Of a stretch of DNA of 64,000 nt, positions 1 through 11,535 are shown piece by piece. Source of the DNA: Sinotaia quadrata (Eukaryota; Mollusca; Gastropoda; Architaenioglossa; Viviparidae); assembly GCA_028829895.1 (NCBI GenBank), contig CM054183.1, positions 73,271,571 to 73,335,570 of the forward strand, written 5' to 3'. The translations under genes and the position numbers were made by a program. Under the pieces are notes generated by a model. It searched no databases. It saw only the letters and a list, made by a program, of their open reading frames with translations, and had not been told where the DNA came from. Positions within the stretch are counted from its first letter, which is position 1. Every line of letters begins with the position of its first letter.

Positions 1-147
1 TTTGCAGTTATGTAAGAGTATATAATAAATGTACAGAATATAAGTTTTTCAATAAATTAGTATTTCAATCATAAACAAGTTAGAATCTTAAATATGATAT
101 AGTACAATTTGGACACAACTATTGTTAATGTCAGCCTATAATGTATC

Positions 148-1320
148 AAAATTTGCAAACCTTTTAACAAAGAACAAATTTTGTGAAACGAAGCATAAAC
201 AGAATTAGATGATAATTATTGTCAATAAAAGTACTCATATTTAATGTAAAGTTGTGAAAATTTACAATTTATTATGATGAACACAGCAATTGTCTGTGTG
301 TAATGTAAGTTGGAAGAAAAGTTAATCAGTATAATGACAAACATAATTCTTTATTTTAGATTCGTTTGCAGTTTAAAAAATGCTCACTGAACATATTCCA
401 ATATTTAATAATGCAAGAAAATAATCATATCTAAAGCTTTTACCTCATAAGACATTTTCAAACCTGAAAACACTAAAACATATCTGTGGGATTTCCCATT
501 TTCAACTTCATGTTTCAACACATTTCAGTTTACAAAGTCCTTCAAACAAATATTAATCAAGATCAGAAATAAAAATAATAAAACACTATCCCACCTTATA
601 TTAAATGAAATCAAATCTGAAGGCTTCAACAATGGTTTCAAAACCTGCAATCCATGGTTCATCAACTGCCTCATATTTTATGATAAATTCAGAAGTTCCA
701 AAACTGCCATTATCTTGACCACATGCTGATTCCTCACAGCTGTCTGTTTCTCCATATAAGTTCTCCTAATTCTTAATTTCATTTAGTAATATGTGAATAA
801 TTTCCTTATAAGTTGATTGGCAGCCTTTTTTTTTCGTACATCAACTCCTCACAAAAAAATCAAACTGTACAAGAAAATCTCTTTCTGAACTGATTGAACA
901 ATAAAATTCAAAAATGGCTACTTTTCTTAAAATGAAGTCCTATTCTGGAATTGAAAAAAAAAAGTTGTATATTAGTTCTTTAAATTTTTTCAAAACGTTT
1001 GTAGTGCTCCAAGTTGGAATTATTGGTATCCTATTTTGAACAGCATACTGAAAACAACTAAAGTGAATGGCCAAAGTATTGACAACTCAGCAATAACTTG
1101 CAAATGTTTTAACAGCATTTTTAAAATAAATATATTTATGCAAACTGAGGGAGATGAGATATTTTTTTTAAAAACAAAAATCATAGACTTCTTAGCTAAT
1201 TCAAGAGTTTGTAGGCAAAATTCAAGTGCTTTTCAAAGACAAAATAAAATTCAAATACTTTTCAAGATGGATCTCATTTTTCAAGGACTCCTTAAGGTTA
1301 CTAAAAACCCTGCTCTTTAA
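148..1320 (-). repeat. Copy A of a 1.2 kb duplicated unit
   Basis: Direct copy of 5885-7125, starting at a shared AAATTTGCAAACC and running with small indels to the block around TTTTTCAAGGACT. Both copies share a run of about 30 bp (GACAAACATAATTCTTTATT and beyond) near 335 and 6070. The minus strand holds an exon-like ORF at 601-765. A third partial copy is at 11297-11535. I cannot assign a transposon class; no terminal repeats are visible. Confidence 0.75.
601..765 (-). pseudogene. Unidentified terminal-exon-like ORF inside copy A
   Basis: On the minus strand a TAG acceptor (766-768) is followed by 54 in-frame codons and a TAA stop at 601-603. The peptide contains SFGTSEFIIKYEAVDEPWIA and ends EAFRFDFI. 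It has protein-like composition but I do not recognise the family. The equivalent part of copy B (about 6380-6545) has an in-frame TGA after EFI and an insertion, so that copy is dead. It could be a gene fragment carried by the duplicated unit, or chance. No upstream exon was identified. Confidence 0.35.
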
Positions 1321-1814
1321 GAATGATTAAAAAAGAAATTTAATAGTTTCAGACTGACAGAAGGAAATATCTGAGATGTGTACTGGATATGAGGATAGAG
1401 TTGGTTAATGCAAATGTAATATCATCAATTGGAGATTTTGTGCAGAAGTAGGCCTGAAAATATTAAACTAATAAAAAGAGTGCAAACCCAGTATCTCCAG
1501 ATAATCCTGGAGTAGGCATTTAAAAGCATTTAAAAGCTGTAAGCACTCGCCAGTAAATGAGTCGCACAAAACATATATCTGGAGATATGAAATGGATAAC
1601 AGTCTGTGCAGCCATAGGAAAGGGGCATATCAATGCTTGCTTTGGTTCAATTAAAATCTAATCAAGATCTTAATAAAAATGGCACATTTAATATAATAAG
1701 AAAAAGAATATAATTAAGGTGCCTACAATATTTGAAAAAAATGATCAAAAGTCGAGGCATATGGTGATATTCAACACCCATATGAATTAGTAATAAACTA
1801 ATAAATATAGAACT
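1321..1814. other. Intron sequence, nothing recognised
   Basis: AT-rich, with no exon, repeat boundary or RNA gene that I can support. The segment should contain or precede the intron into the next HECTD4 exon, which is not in view. Confidence 0.6.
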
Positions 1815-1820
1815 ACAAAC

Positions 1821-1938
1821 CTTTGGAAGCGTACAATATCAGCAACAGAATCATCAACACCAGAAGGAGCAGACAGACTTCGACCAATGCCATGAGCTGG
1901 CCGCATCACCTCTGTATCAGATCGTACCATCATATCCT
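1821..1938 (-). CDS. HECTD4: HECTD4-like exon, 3'-most in window
   Basis: 118 nt, acceptor CAG at 1939-1941, donor GTTTGT at 1815-1820. It begins by completing a split Glu codon and reads EDMMVRSDTEVMRP, then GIGRSLSAPSGVDD, ending in RFQ plus a split codon (two bases). The RSLSAPS motif corresponds to a RSMSAPS stretch I recall in vertebrate HECTD4, a serine-rich and probably disordered linker. The next coding exon must lie beyond position 1; I found none in 1-1814. Confidence 0.85.
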
Positions 1939-2317
1939 CTGTGCAACATGCATACAAAATTTTAAAACATAATATGTAATTTATAGATAGGATGTTTTAG
2001 AAAAACTAATGCTGAATTTTTAATCAGCAATGTGGTGCCTTTACTTCTATGGTATTCTTGGGAGAATGATCATTTAAAATTATACCAGTATTGCAATGTG
2101 ATGCAATGGAGATATATTCTCATAATCCAAGTTCAATGATATTTGATGTGCACAACTTTATGCAGTCTGAGTTTAGGAATGAATAGAGCTATTATTTTTT
2201 AGTCTACTCAAATTAATTAAATTTTACTGTGAATGTTTCTGAAATATGTATGAATTTTATACATATCATTATTGTTTATTAAAGATCAGAAATATAATCC
2301 TAAACTTATTATCTTAC

Positions 2318-2505
2318 CTTGTTGAAATCCTTGCATGTGAGAAACAGTACGAGTTAATGGCAAAGATATCTGTGCAGGAGTAATGTTCACATGGAGCAAG
2401 AGTAAAAGGCGTGAGAGGATACCATGAACAACATGCTTTGTTTTCTTCATTTCTTCATCTTCTGTCATCTCTCTCCATTCTTGAATATCAGCTTCAAATT
2501 TGTCA
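2318..2505 (-). CDS. HECTD4: HECTD4-like exon
   Basis: 188 nt, acceptor CAG at 2506-2508, donor GTAAGA at 2312-2317. The first base completes an Ile codon split across the upstream intron; the last base starts a Glu codon. It encodes a charged helix (DKFEADIQEWREMTEDEEMK) followed by a Leu-rich helix (ILSRLLLLLHVNI) and LTRTVSHMQGF. The helix pair parallels the region ending in LTRSISG of vertebrate HECTD4 as I recall it. Confidence 0.88.
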
Positions 2506-2508
2506 CTG

Positions 2509-3054
2509 TCAATAAATATAAAAGCAGTAGAACTGACAGGAGAGGAAATAAATTATATCTCGCTCTCTATAGCTCACTCTCTCTCTCTGATACCAATTTC
2601 AGTTCAAAAATCAGGATTGTGACCTGTTATTATTTCAACAGAGTGGTTAATTGGCAACAACAATTATGATGCAAATTAAAAGTCTATCATTAAGAGGTTT
2701 AAGAGTTAAGTTTATGAATAAGGTAAGATTCTGTCTTTTCTATCACTGCCACTGTCTAGTAACCTTAATCTCTATATTCTGATCACTCTTACAAACAATG
2801 AAATAATCAGATAAGTTGAAATTGTGAGAAAATGGTTTAATTCTGCTATATTTAAAAATTTCCCTAAAGGTTTGGGTATATTTTTTTCACAAAGGATATA
2901 ATATACACTAGGACCATTGAGAATTGAAGCAATGATCAAAATCTGTATGCTATTCATGGTCAATGCAAGCTCAGATAAGTGCAGCAGACACAGGGCCAAT
3001 ATTGTTTTTTGGGCATGACCTTTTAGGCCATAACTGTACAGAATCCATGGCTGG
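2509..3054. other. Intron sequence with short CT-rich tract
   Basis: AT-rich intron. A CT-rich microsatellite lies at about 2560-2590. Nothing else stands out before the LINE begins near 3055. Confidence 0.6.
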
Positions 3055-5884
3055 TCCCAAGCCCATGAGAAAGGAGGAGGATTGAGCATGGGGCTAGCAA
3101 TCTCACCTGTAAAACCCACAGGCTACAGAAATCAAAGCAACAGAAGAATCCAACAAGTGCTTGAATCAGGGAGATGCCACTACAAGGGGACAGATGATGC
3201 AGATTGGTGAAAGCCTCATGGAAGCCAACCAGCCAACGAATCTCCTGACGATGAAAGCAACAACAAAGATTGGAACTTGGAAAGTACAAACCACATATGA
3301 AACTGGAAAAGCAATTCAAGTGGCAAGTGAGATGAAAAGATACAACATCCAAGTACTAGGAATTTGTGAGAGCAGATGGAATGGGTCTGGCATAACACTT
3401 GCCAGCGGAGAGAAATACTCTACTCAGGACATGCAGATGAGAACCATAACCACACAGGAGGAGTTGCCATCTTGATGTCCCCAGTTGCAACCAGAGCCCT
3501 TATGGAATGGCAACCAGTCTCCCCTAGAATCATGACAGCAAGATTCAACTCCAAGGGGAGAAGTTACATTTATCCAATGCTACTTGCCTACTGACACTGA
3601 TGAAGAGGTGAAAAACATTTCTATAATTCTCTCCAGACAGTAGTTAACAAGTTACCCAAGAGAGACATCAAGATACTGATGGATGACCTGAATGCCAAGA
3701 TAGGAAAAGACAACCTTGGAAAAGAATTGATTATGGGAACCCAGGCCCTTGGAGAAATGAATGAAAATGGCAAGTTTTCATGGACTTTTGCGCTTTTAGC
3801 GACCCGGTCATTGGCGACAGTATATTCCAATATAAAGACATCCACAAAGAAATCTGGATTTCAACAGACGGCAACACAAAAAAAACAGATAGACCACATC
3901 ACTATTTCTAGGAAATGGAGACGAAGCCTGCAAGACACAAGGTCCCAATGAGGGGCAGATGTAACCTCAGACCACCACTTGGTGATTGGAACCATCAAAG
4001 TCAAGCTATGAGCTTTTAGATACATAACTAATCAACCACACATCAAGTTTAACACTCAGTGGCTGAAGGAGAAAGACTACAGAAACACCTTTTCCAACAC
4101 CCTAAAGAACAGATATGAAGCCTTGAATTTGGTGACCGAAGAAACACCCCTGGAAGAACACTGGAATTCCTTAAGAGATACACTGACAGACACTTACCAA
4201 GAAGTACTGGGCAAAAGAGAATGGACAACCAAGGAATGGTCTCCAGTGACACATAGCAGTTGATAAAGAACAAAAAAGAAATCAAGCAAGAGATCAACAA
4301 CAACAAGAACGAATAAGAAAAGAAAGTTCTTTGAGATGAAGTTAACCAAATGAACAAGAGAGTTAAAAGTGCCAGAAAGGACAAGAGGCTCTATTATAAT
4401 AAACTAGCGACAGAGGCAGAGTAGGCAGCAGAAAAGAGGGGCCTCAGCACTCTGTACAAGGTCATCAAGACTCTCTCAGCTAAGAAGAAAAATGTGGACA
4501 AACCGATTAAAGACAGAGAAGGAAACCCCATCAGCAAAGAGCAAGACCAGAGACCACGATGATGGGCTGAACACTTTGAAGAACTTCTTAATTGACCCCC
4601 ACCATCAGTGAGACCAGACATCCCCCCCCCCCCTTGCAGACTCACCGCTCAAAGTCAAAACCAACCCTCCCATGAAAGCAGAAATCCTAAATGCCTTGAA
4701 GATCTTGAAAAATGGGAAAGCAGCCAGCCCAGATGGAATTCCCCCAGAGGCGCTCAAGGTAGACCTTTCAACCACAGTCAACATACTGCTACCTCTACTG
4801 CAGAAGGTTTGGAGGGAAGGAAGAGTACTAGCAGAATGGAAAATGGACACCTGGTGAAACTTCCCAAAAAAGGATCCTGCAAAAACTGGAACTGCATCAT
4901 GCTATTGTCAATACCTAGCAAAGTACTGAGCTGTATTATCCTCGACCAGCTGAAAGATGCAGTCAAAGAAAAACTTAGACCAGAACAAGCCAGCATTGGG
5001 AAAGACAAGTCATGTACAGATCAGACAGCAACACTCCAAATCATCATCAAACAATCCTTGGAGTGGCAGTCAACACTGTACCTGAGCTTCATCAACTTTC
5101 ACCAAGCAATTGAAAGTGTAGACAGAGAAACCATCTGACAGCTCCTTCATCACTATGGAATCCCTCAAAGTTTCAAATCATGATGATCCAGCAACTTTAT
5201 GAAGAGGCCATCTGCCAAGTTATCCACAATAGCAAACTGACAGGATTTTGAGGTGAGAACAGGAGTCTAACAAGGATGCATACTCTCCCCAATGATCTTC
5301 CTGTTAGTGGTCGATTGTGTGATGCATCAGGCAACTAAAACAGGAAAAATTGGAATCCAATGGTCTCTGGCTCAGTTCCTTGAAGACTTGGACTTTGCGA
5401 ACAACTTTTGCCTGATGTCCCAGAAATGACAACATATGCAACAGAAAACTGATAACCTGGCCCAAGAAGCATCCAAGACTGGACTGCAGATCAACCTAGA
5501 CTGAAACCATGACCTGTTAAAAAAGCAGCAGAAGCCAATCACCCTTGGAGACAGCAATCTGAAAGAAGTCACCTCTTTCACCTACCTAGGCATCATTGTA
5601 TCAGCAACAGGTGGTTCTGATGAGGACATCAAAGCCAGAACTGGGAAAGCTAGATACACCTTTATTACCCTGAGACCAGTCTGGAAGTCAACATCCCTGT
5701 CTGTCCGCAACAATCTACAAATTTTCAGCAGCAACGTTCTGTCCTCTACAGCTCAGAGACCCAGAGAGTCACCAACACCCTAACCAACAAGCTCCAAGTA
5801 TAAGTCAACTGCTGCCTTCGCAACATACTGAAGATCAGGTGGGCAGACAAAATAAAGAATGCTGATTTGTGGCAGTGGACAAAC
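3055..5884 (+). mobile_element. Degenerate RTE-type non-LTR retrotransposon (endonuclease and reverse transcriptase)
   Basis: Plus-strand remnants in several frames. An AP-endonuclease domain runs from about 3260 (KIGTWKVQTTYETGKA, LGICESRWNGSG, then DDLNAKIGKDNLG and IDHITISRKWRRSLQD near 3680-3950). Reverse transcriptase remnants follow from about 4670 (KNGKAASPDGIPPEALKVD, LRPEQASIGKDKSCTDQ, GV-QGC near 5260). Stops and frameshifts break it throughout, and the catalytic FADD box reads FANN near 5395. The match is to the widespread invertebrate RTE-like ORF often mislabelled craniofacial development protein 2. The 3' end (after LWQWTNQ) is missing: the element stops at the start of copy B. 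Confidence 0.88.
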
Positions 5885-7125
5885 CAAATTTGCAAACCTA
5901 TCTACAATAAAAATATTTGTGAACTCCAGCATAAACAGAGAATCAGATGATACTTACTGTCAATAAAAGCACTCTTATTTGTCATAAAGCTGTGAAAATT
6001 TAAAATTTATTATGATGAATGTAGCAATTGTCCAAGCATAACGCAAGTTGGAAGTGCAATGATTTAATATAAGGACAAACATAATTCTTTATTTTAGATT
6101 TGTTTGCAGTTTAAAAATGTTCAGTGAACATATTCCAATATTTAATGATGCAACAAAGCAATCTACTCAAAAGTTTTATCTCAAACTAAAAAACACTAAA
6201 ACATGTCTGCTGGATTTCCCATTTGTTACTTTATTTTTCAACACATTTCAGTTTACAAAGAGCTTCAAACAAATATTCATTATGATCAGCAATAATATAA
6301 TAAAACATTATCCCACCTTTTATTAAATGAAATCATGAAATGAAATAATATAATATAACATTATCCCACCTTTTATTAAATGAAATCAAATCTGAAGGCT
6401 ACAATGTTTCAAAACCTGAAATCCACAGCTATTGTATTATGATCTTTGGTGATCGTCAACTGCCTCATATTTTCAAATAAATTCATAAGTTCCAAAACTG
6501 CCATTATCTTGACCACATGGCTGATTCCTCACCATATGGCTCACTGTTTCTCCATTTACTTTGCTTTTATAAATTCTCTTAATTCTTTATTTGGTTTAGT
6601 AATATGCAAATAATTTCTTTACGAGTTGATCAGCATCCACTTTTATCAAACTGGGGTCACCCCCCAAAAAAAAATAATAAAAAAATCAAACTATATTAAA
6701 AAAAAACAACTTTTTGAACTGGCTGAGATACAAGAATTCAAAATGGATACTTTTCTTGAGAAAAAGTCCTATTCTGGAATTGAAAAAAAAAAGTTGTAAA
6801 TTAGTTATTTAGTTTCCAATGTTTGTAGTATTCCAAATTGGAATTTTCAGTAACCTATCTTGGGCTTTTGAATGACATACCAAAAACAATTGAAGTGAAT
6901 GCCAAAGTATTGAGGATTCATCAATGATTTACAAATGTTTTCACAGCATTTTAGCTAAAATAAATATATTTATGCAAACTGATGGAGAAGAAAAGGGGAG
7001 GAGATATTCCTTTTAAAATAAAAATCAAAAACTTCTAAAATAATTCAAGGTTTGTAGGCAAATTCAAGTGCTTTTCAAGAGGGGTCTCATTTTTCAAGGA
7101 CTTTTCAAGGTTGAATCATCTTCTT
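5885..7125 (-). repeat. Copy B of the 1.2 kb duplicated unit
   Basis: Direct copy of 148-1320. It contains an internal tandem duplication of the CCCACCTTTTATTAAATGAA block (about 6312-6388) that copy A lacks. The exon-like ORF of copy A is interrupted here. Its left boundary coincides with the abrupt end of the RTE remnant. Confidence 0.75.
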
Positions 7126-7581
7126 TTCAGTTTGCAATATTATTCTGTTGCTTTAAAATTTTTAATAAATCATGAAGTCCTTATCTTATAATCTGTGTGC
7201 AAGAAGTCTTCAGGAAATATTTTTTTTTTTAAATAAAGCAAAGAGAGATCTTTTAACATTTGTAATATTGTTACATAGTCATTTAATATCTTTCAGATTT
7301 TTCTTAAACTATATTAAACTTACATTTATATTTTGCTCACACAAAATAATATTTTAGTATTTTATTAGTTTTTGCATAATTTTAACGTTGTATATAAATG
7401 TATTTTTAACGTAAATGATACTTTGTGGGCTATAATATTTTGCTGTTATAATCATAAAATTTAATTTGAAATAAAATCTTATCCTCTTTCAAACTGTTGT
7501 AAAATAAACCCCAGAACTATTTTTAATCAAAAGAGAATGAAACACATTTTTTAATTTTTATTTTTACCATTTCCAAATAAG

Positions 7582-7647
7582 CTGTGTCAGAAAAATAAAC
7601 TTACATTAGTGTCTTGGCCAAAACTTCCAAACTGGTGTTGTCAAGTG
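7582..7647 (-). pseudogene. Detached fragment of a HECTD4-like exon with its donor site
   Basis: 66 bp that differ from 10215-10280 at only four positions by eye. The fragment carries the last 43 bases or so of the coding exon at 10238-10326, its GTAAGT-type donor (ACTTAC on the plus strand at about 7599-7604) and 17 bp of following intron. It lacks the acceptor half of the exon, so it cannot be spliced in as a normal exon. It lies in the same orientation about 2.6 kb further along the transcript. Confidence 0.85.
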
Positions 7648-7846
7648 TATTTTTGTTGTTTGTTATATCAACTTGCTATTATTTGCTAGTGATGATTTTA
7701 GTTTGGCCTTACTTTAATGGCACTAGTGTTTTAATATAATTTTGACATTCAAATACTGAGCATCTGTTTACATGATGGAACATTCTTAGTACTGTAAATA
7801 TAATATATAAATAAAACATTATAGTATACATCACCACTCTTCATAT

Positions 7847-7872
7847 ATAATAATAATAATAATAATAATAAT
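7847..7872. repeat. (TAA)n microsatellite, left of LINE remnant
   Basis: About eight TAA units directly abutting the LINE remnant that begins at 7873; a matching tract is on the other side at 9217. Confidence 0.9.
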
Positions 7873-9216
7873 CTGAAATTCGGCCTTGAGAAATGTGGAC
7901 AAATTGTCATCCAGAAAGGCAAGGTCAAAGCAACCTAGGGCCTGCAAATCGACATCGGAAAAATCAACGATGTTTCAATGGAAAAGGGATATAAGTATCT
8001 TGGAATACTACAGCATCAAGAAAATATGCAGTTAAGAGAGGGTATGAAAAACTGGTTAGACAAGTCCTGAAGTCCAAGCTAAATGGGGTGAACAAACTAC
8101 AAGCCCTTAACGCATATGCAATACCTGTAGTCAGTACACTGAAGGTATCATAGATTGGACAACAAATGAAATAAATTAACTGGACAGAAAAACAAGAAAA
8201 CTACTCACAGTACATAAAGCATTACACCCAAAAGCAGATGTAGACAGACTCTATAAATCTCGAGAAATGGGAGGCTGAGGTCTCAAGGAAATCAAAGGTG
8301 TCATTGAAGGAGAAATCATTGGTCTTGTGGACTACATCTGGAATAACAACAAAGATGATCCAGTGTTAGAAGCAGTAAAGATGAGTGGACCATTCTAATT
8401 CCCAGAAACAGACAAAGAAACATGGAAGAAAACAACAAAGAAAGCACTAGTATATACCTGGAGCCCAAAACCTCTCCATGGCCAGTATGTACGACAAGCC
8501 AATGAAATATCAACTAAGCAATCAACATACAAATGGCAGAAACAGAAGCACTCATAACTGCTGCACAGAATCAATCACACTAAATAAAAATCATGAAAAT
8601 CTCGAATGATTCCAAATGTAGACTCTGCAAATCCACGGATGAGACAACAGAGCACATACTACCCAAATGCCACAACGAAGTGTCAAAACACATACATAGA
8701 AATCTGTATGAGAACTATGGTATAAAAACCCCAGAAAGAGCATGGATGCACCAACCAAAAGCAGTCCCGAAACAGAAGAAGTCAAAATACTGTGGGACTT
8801 TGAGATAAGAACAGATTGGGTGACTCCTGCACAAAGACCAGACATTGTAGTTCTCAATAAGTCCAACAGAACAGCAACAATCATTGATGTCACTGTTCCA
8901 AGTGACAGAAACCTAAAAACAAAAGAAAGAGAAAAAATTGAAAAATACCAAGAGCTCAGATTAGAAATTCAGAGAATGTGGAATGTAAAAGCATAAATTA
9001 TACATATAATGATAGGAACCTTGGGAACATAACATCTGAATTGGAATCTATCTGAATAAACTCCCTGGAAACCATAGACTCGCTCCACTACTCAAAGCAG
9101 TGCTCCTCGGAAGTGGCCACATCCCCCGTAAAACCTTGGATCTCCCAGAATCTTGGTAAGATTCCAAGACCTTGGATCACAACCAACAGTCAAACAGAGG
9201 TCGTGGAATGAGGCTG
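7873..9216 (+). mobile_element. 3' part of a restriction-like-endonuclease LINE (R2/R4/NeSL-type), degenerate
   Basis: Plus strand. First comes the end of a reverse transcriptase and its thumb (FGLEKCGQIVIQKGKVKAT, GYKYLGIL, then VLKSKLNGVNKLQALNAYA and further frameshifted remnants). Next is a zinc knuckle near 8620-8675 (CRLCKSTDETTEHILPKC, a C-x2-C-x8-H-x4-C pattern). Then, in another frame from 8742, comes a PD-(D/E)xK-like endonuclease segment RPDIVVLNKSNRTATIIDVT followed by KEREKIEKYQELRLEIQRMW with a stop near 8996. The zinc knuckle plus RPD...D is diagnostic of LINEs with a restriction-like endonuclease. The first 5' portion is lost. Confidence 0.82.
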
Positions 9217-9255
9217 AATAATAATAATAATAATAATAATAACAACAATAACAAT
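9217..9255. repeat. (AAT)n / (AAC)n microsatellite, right of LINE remnant
   Basis: About nine AAT units followed by decayed AAC/AAT units; directly follows the 3' end of the LINE remnant. Confidence 0.9.
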
Positions 9256-10231
9256 TGAGATATACTGTTTTCTCAGCACTATAAAAAATGCAAATATTTA
9301 ATTCTTTCATAGCTGTGACTATTCTGAGTGTCTGAAATATTTTGTTATAAATTGTTTCCATTTTCTCATATTTTTCCTTGTACAGTTTTATTTTTTACAG
9401 ACAATGTGTTTAGACCTTTTGTGTGAATAATATTATTTTGTAAATATAATTTTTAGCATATGTTTAAAGCAGAGAAATCCTATCATTTAATTATCTGTTA
9501 CAGTGCAGTTATTTAGTTAAGTGACTGTCCATCTTACTGATATTAAATCACAAGTCATTTGTACAAAAACTTTCAAGACAAATAGTGGTATTGTTCATCT
9601 GGTTTACACTATAATTTTTCAAACCAGACTGACTGTTCTAGATAAATGTATAACATCAATCACTGTTTCTTATATGAGTGTAAGAGCCTCAAACTCTCTA
9701 AGGCGGGTGAAGTCTGTAACATATTACCAATGACAAAAATAAATGAAAGAGTGAACCCTTAAAGTGGGACTGCAACTGTGGTACAACAGTTCTTATGGCA
9801 GATCAATTCCTAATTAGAATTTACAAAGCACTTCCTACATAAAGAATAGAGAAATTCTGACTCCCGTTTTGTTGAACTCAGTTCTGGCTCAAGCTATAAA
9901 TTAATATCCCAGACTTGTTGCGAGACCTATTACCATTCTACTCATCCTATACTATGCTTTTAATTGTCAATCATCAGTCAATTAATCTGTCAGGAAAAAT
10001 GTCCTCTACTAGACCAGTTTGTTTAGAAGACTTCACTCTGGACAAAAATTGCATATATGCAATATTTGCATTTGGAGAGTATGAACTTTATGCAAATGGC
10101 TCTTGTCATCCTGCACTCATATAAGACCTGAAAACATTTTATCTGACTATAGTATTAACCACAGTATTATTTGCATAGACTAATGTGTCTATTGTGTCAA
10201 TTATAAACACTGCACTGTGTCAGAAAAATAA
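9256..10231. other. Intron sequence, nothing recognised
   Basis: AT-rich. Small open frames here have no protein-like features I can defend. Confidence 0.55.
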
Positions 10232-10237
10232 ACTTAC

Positions 10238-10326
10238 ATAAGTGTCTTGACTGAAACTTCCAAACTGGTGTTGTCAAGTGGAACATCCTTCAGAAAGCAA
10301 AGCATGGCCAGCTCTTTGTGCTTTAG
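10238..10326 (-). CDS. HECTD4: HECTD4-like exon
   Basis: 89 nt (29 codons plus two bases), donor GTAAGT at 10232-10237, acceptor AAG at 10327-10329 (a weaker AG context after a T-rich tract). It encodes LKHKELAMLCFLKDVPLDNT and then a VKTL tail, matching the family's MKELELLCSMKEV helix. About half of this exon with its donor is present again at 7582-7647. Confidence 0.88.
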
Positions 10327-11296
10327 CTTCCAAAAAGAAAAAACAACTAAAATTCCAAACATTGTACAGATCTTGAAAAGTGCATAAAAAGCAAACTAAA
10401 TTATAAAGTTAATGGAAGGGGTGGGTTGGGGAACAAATAAATACAGCATCGGCACTGAAATGGCTGAAGTCAATGGTGCTGAAATAGCCGAAGTCTAATC
10501 CTGTTTAAAGTCACTGTTTAAATGCACATGAAAATAACCATTTCTTCAGCATAAATGAGTTTTCAAATCTCATCCAAGATCTGTATGGCAATTATTTGAC
10601 TGGAAACACATCTATTTACTTTGTATTGTTCTTGTTGGGTTTTTTTATTTGCAGAAATTGAAGAATAAATCAGAAGGGTAAGATCTTTGGGACAACCTTG
10701 GACATCCCGTTAAGTGTGGACAAAATTTCAAATTATTTTCTTGACATACTTTTTAAATTTATATCCTTACAATTTTAGTTGGGTTCTCTACTCTTTGAAC
10801 CAATGATGATGATATAGAGCAGAGTACTGTCATGTCCACAGGAAATAATCAAAAAATATTTGAATAACACTCTCTAAAAGAAGATTAGTGCTAATACGAT
10901 ACAAGATTTTTATTTGTTCATTCATTTAGTATTATTTAAAGAATGATATTTACTATAAAAGTGTTTTATTATCAGGTGGTCTCTATTTGCACTACCTGGT
11001 TATGCAATTTCTATTTTTATACTAGCATATCTAAAATGTGCACACATAAAATCATATTTATTACTTTTATATTACAACTACTAAAACATCGATAACATAA
11101 ATATAACTCAGTTTTTATAACATTTTAATTCTTTATTATATTCCAACATTTATGTGTTCAAAATTCAACACAATATAACCACCATCCTGCCATCCATATG
11201 TAACCTACTGCTCAATGAACATTTGTTTATTTCTCTAATTGTTTGTTTTTATAACTTCTTCTAAATCAAAGTTTTTGAAATGGAATTGCTAATAAT

Positions 11297-11535
11297 AATT
11301 TCTGCATAAGATGATTGGCAGAATTTTGTATTTGCACACATAAGTAAAGAAAATATTAAGAACATTCTTTCTGATCTAATCAAATAGTATAATTCGAAAT
11401 AGATTCATGGGTAGAATCCTATTCTGGAAGTAGGGTATGATGTTTTAAGTTATAGTTATATCCAATGTTCCAAGTTCAACAAGTGGAATTTCTCGGTACC
11501 TAAGTAGGGGCTTTTGGAGTCATCTGCAGTATGCT
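11297..11535 (-). repeat. Copy C, partial and diverged copy of the 1.2 kb unit
   Basis: Resembles 790-1045 and 6610-6885: shared blocks include ATGATTGGCAG, CTTTCTGATCTAATCAA, TCCTATTCTGGAA and GGGGCTTTTGGAGTCATCTG. More diverged than copies A and B and without the exon-like ORF. Confidence 0.5.

Noticed and set aside
3023..3352. Minus-strand frames opposite the LINE
   Set aside because: They are shadows of the endonuclease remnant on the plus strand.
4049..5581. Minus-strand frames of 70-111 codons over the LINE
   Set aside because: Leu/Ser-rich shadows of the plus-strand reverse transcriptase remnant.
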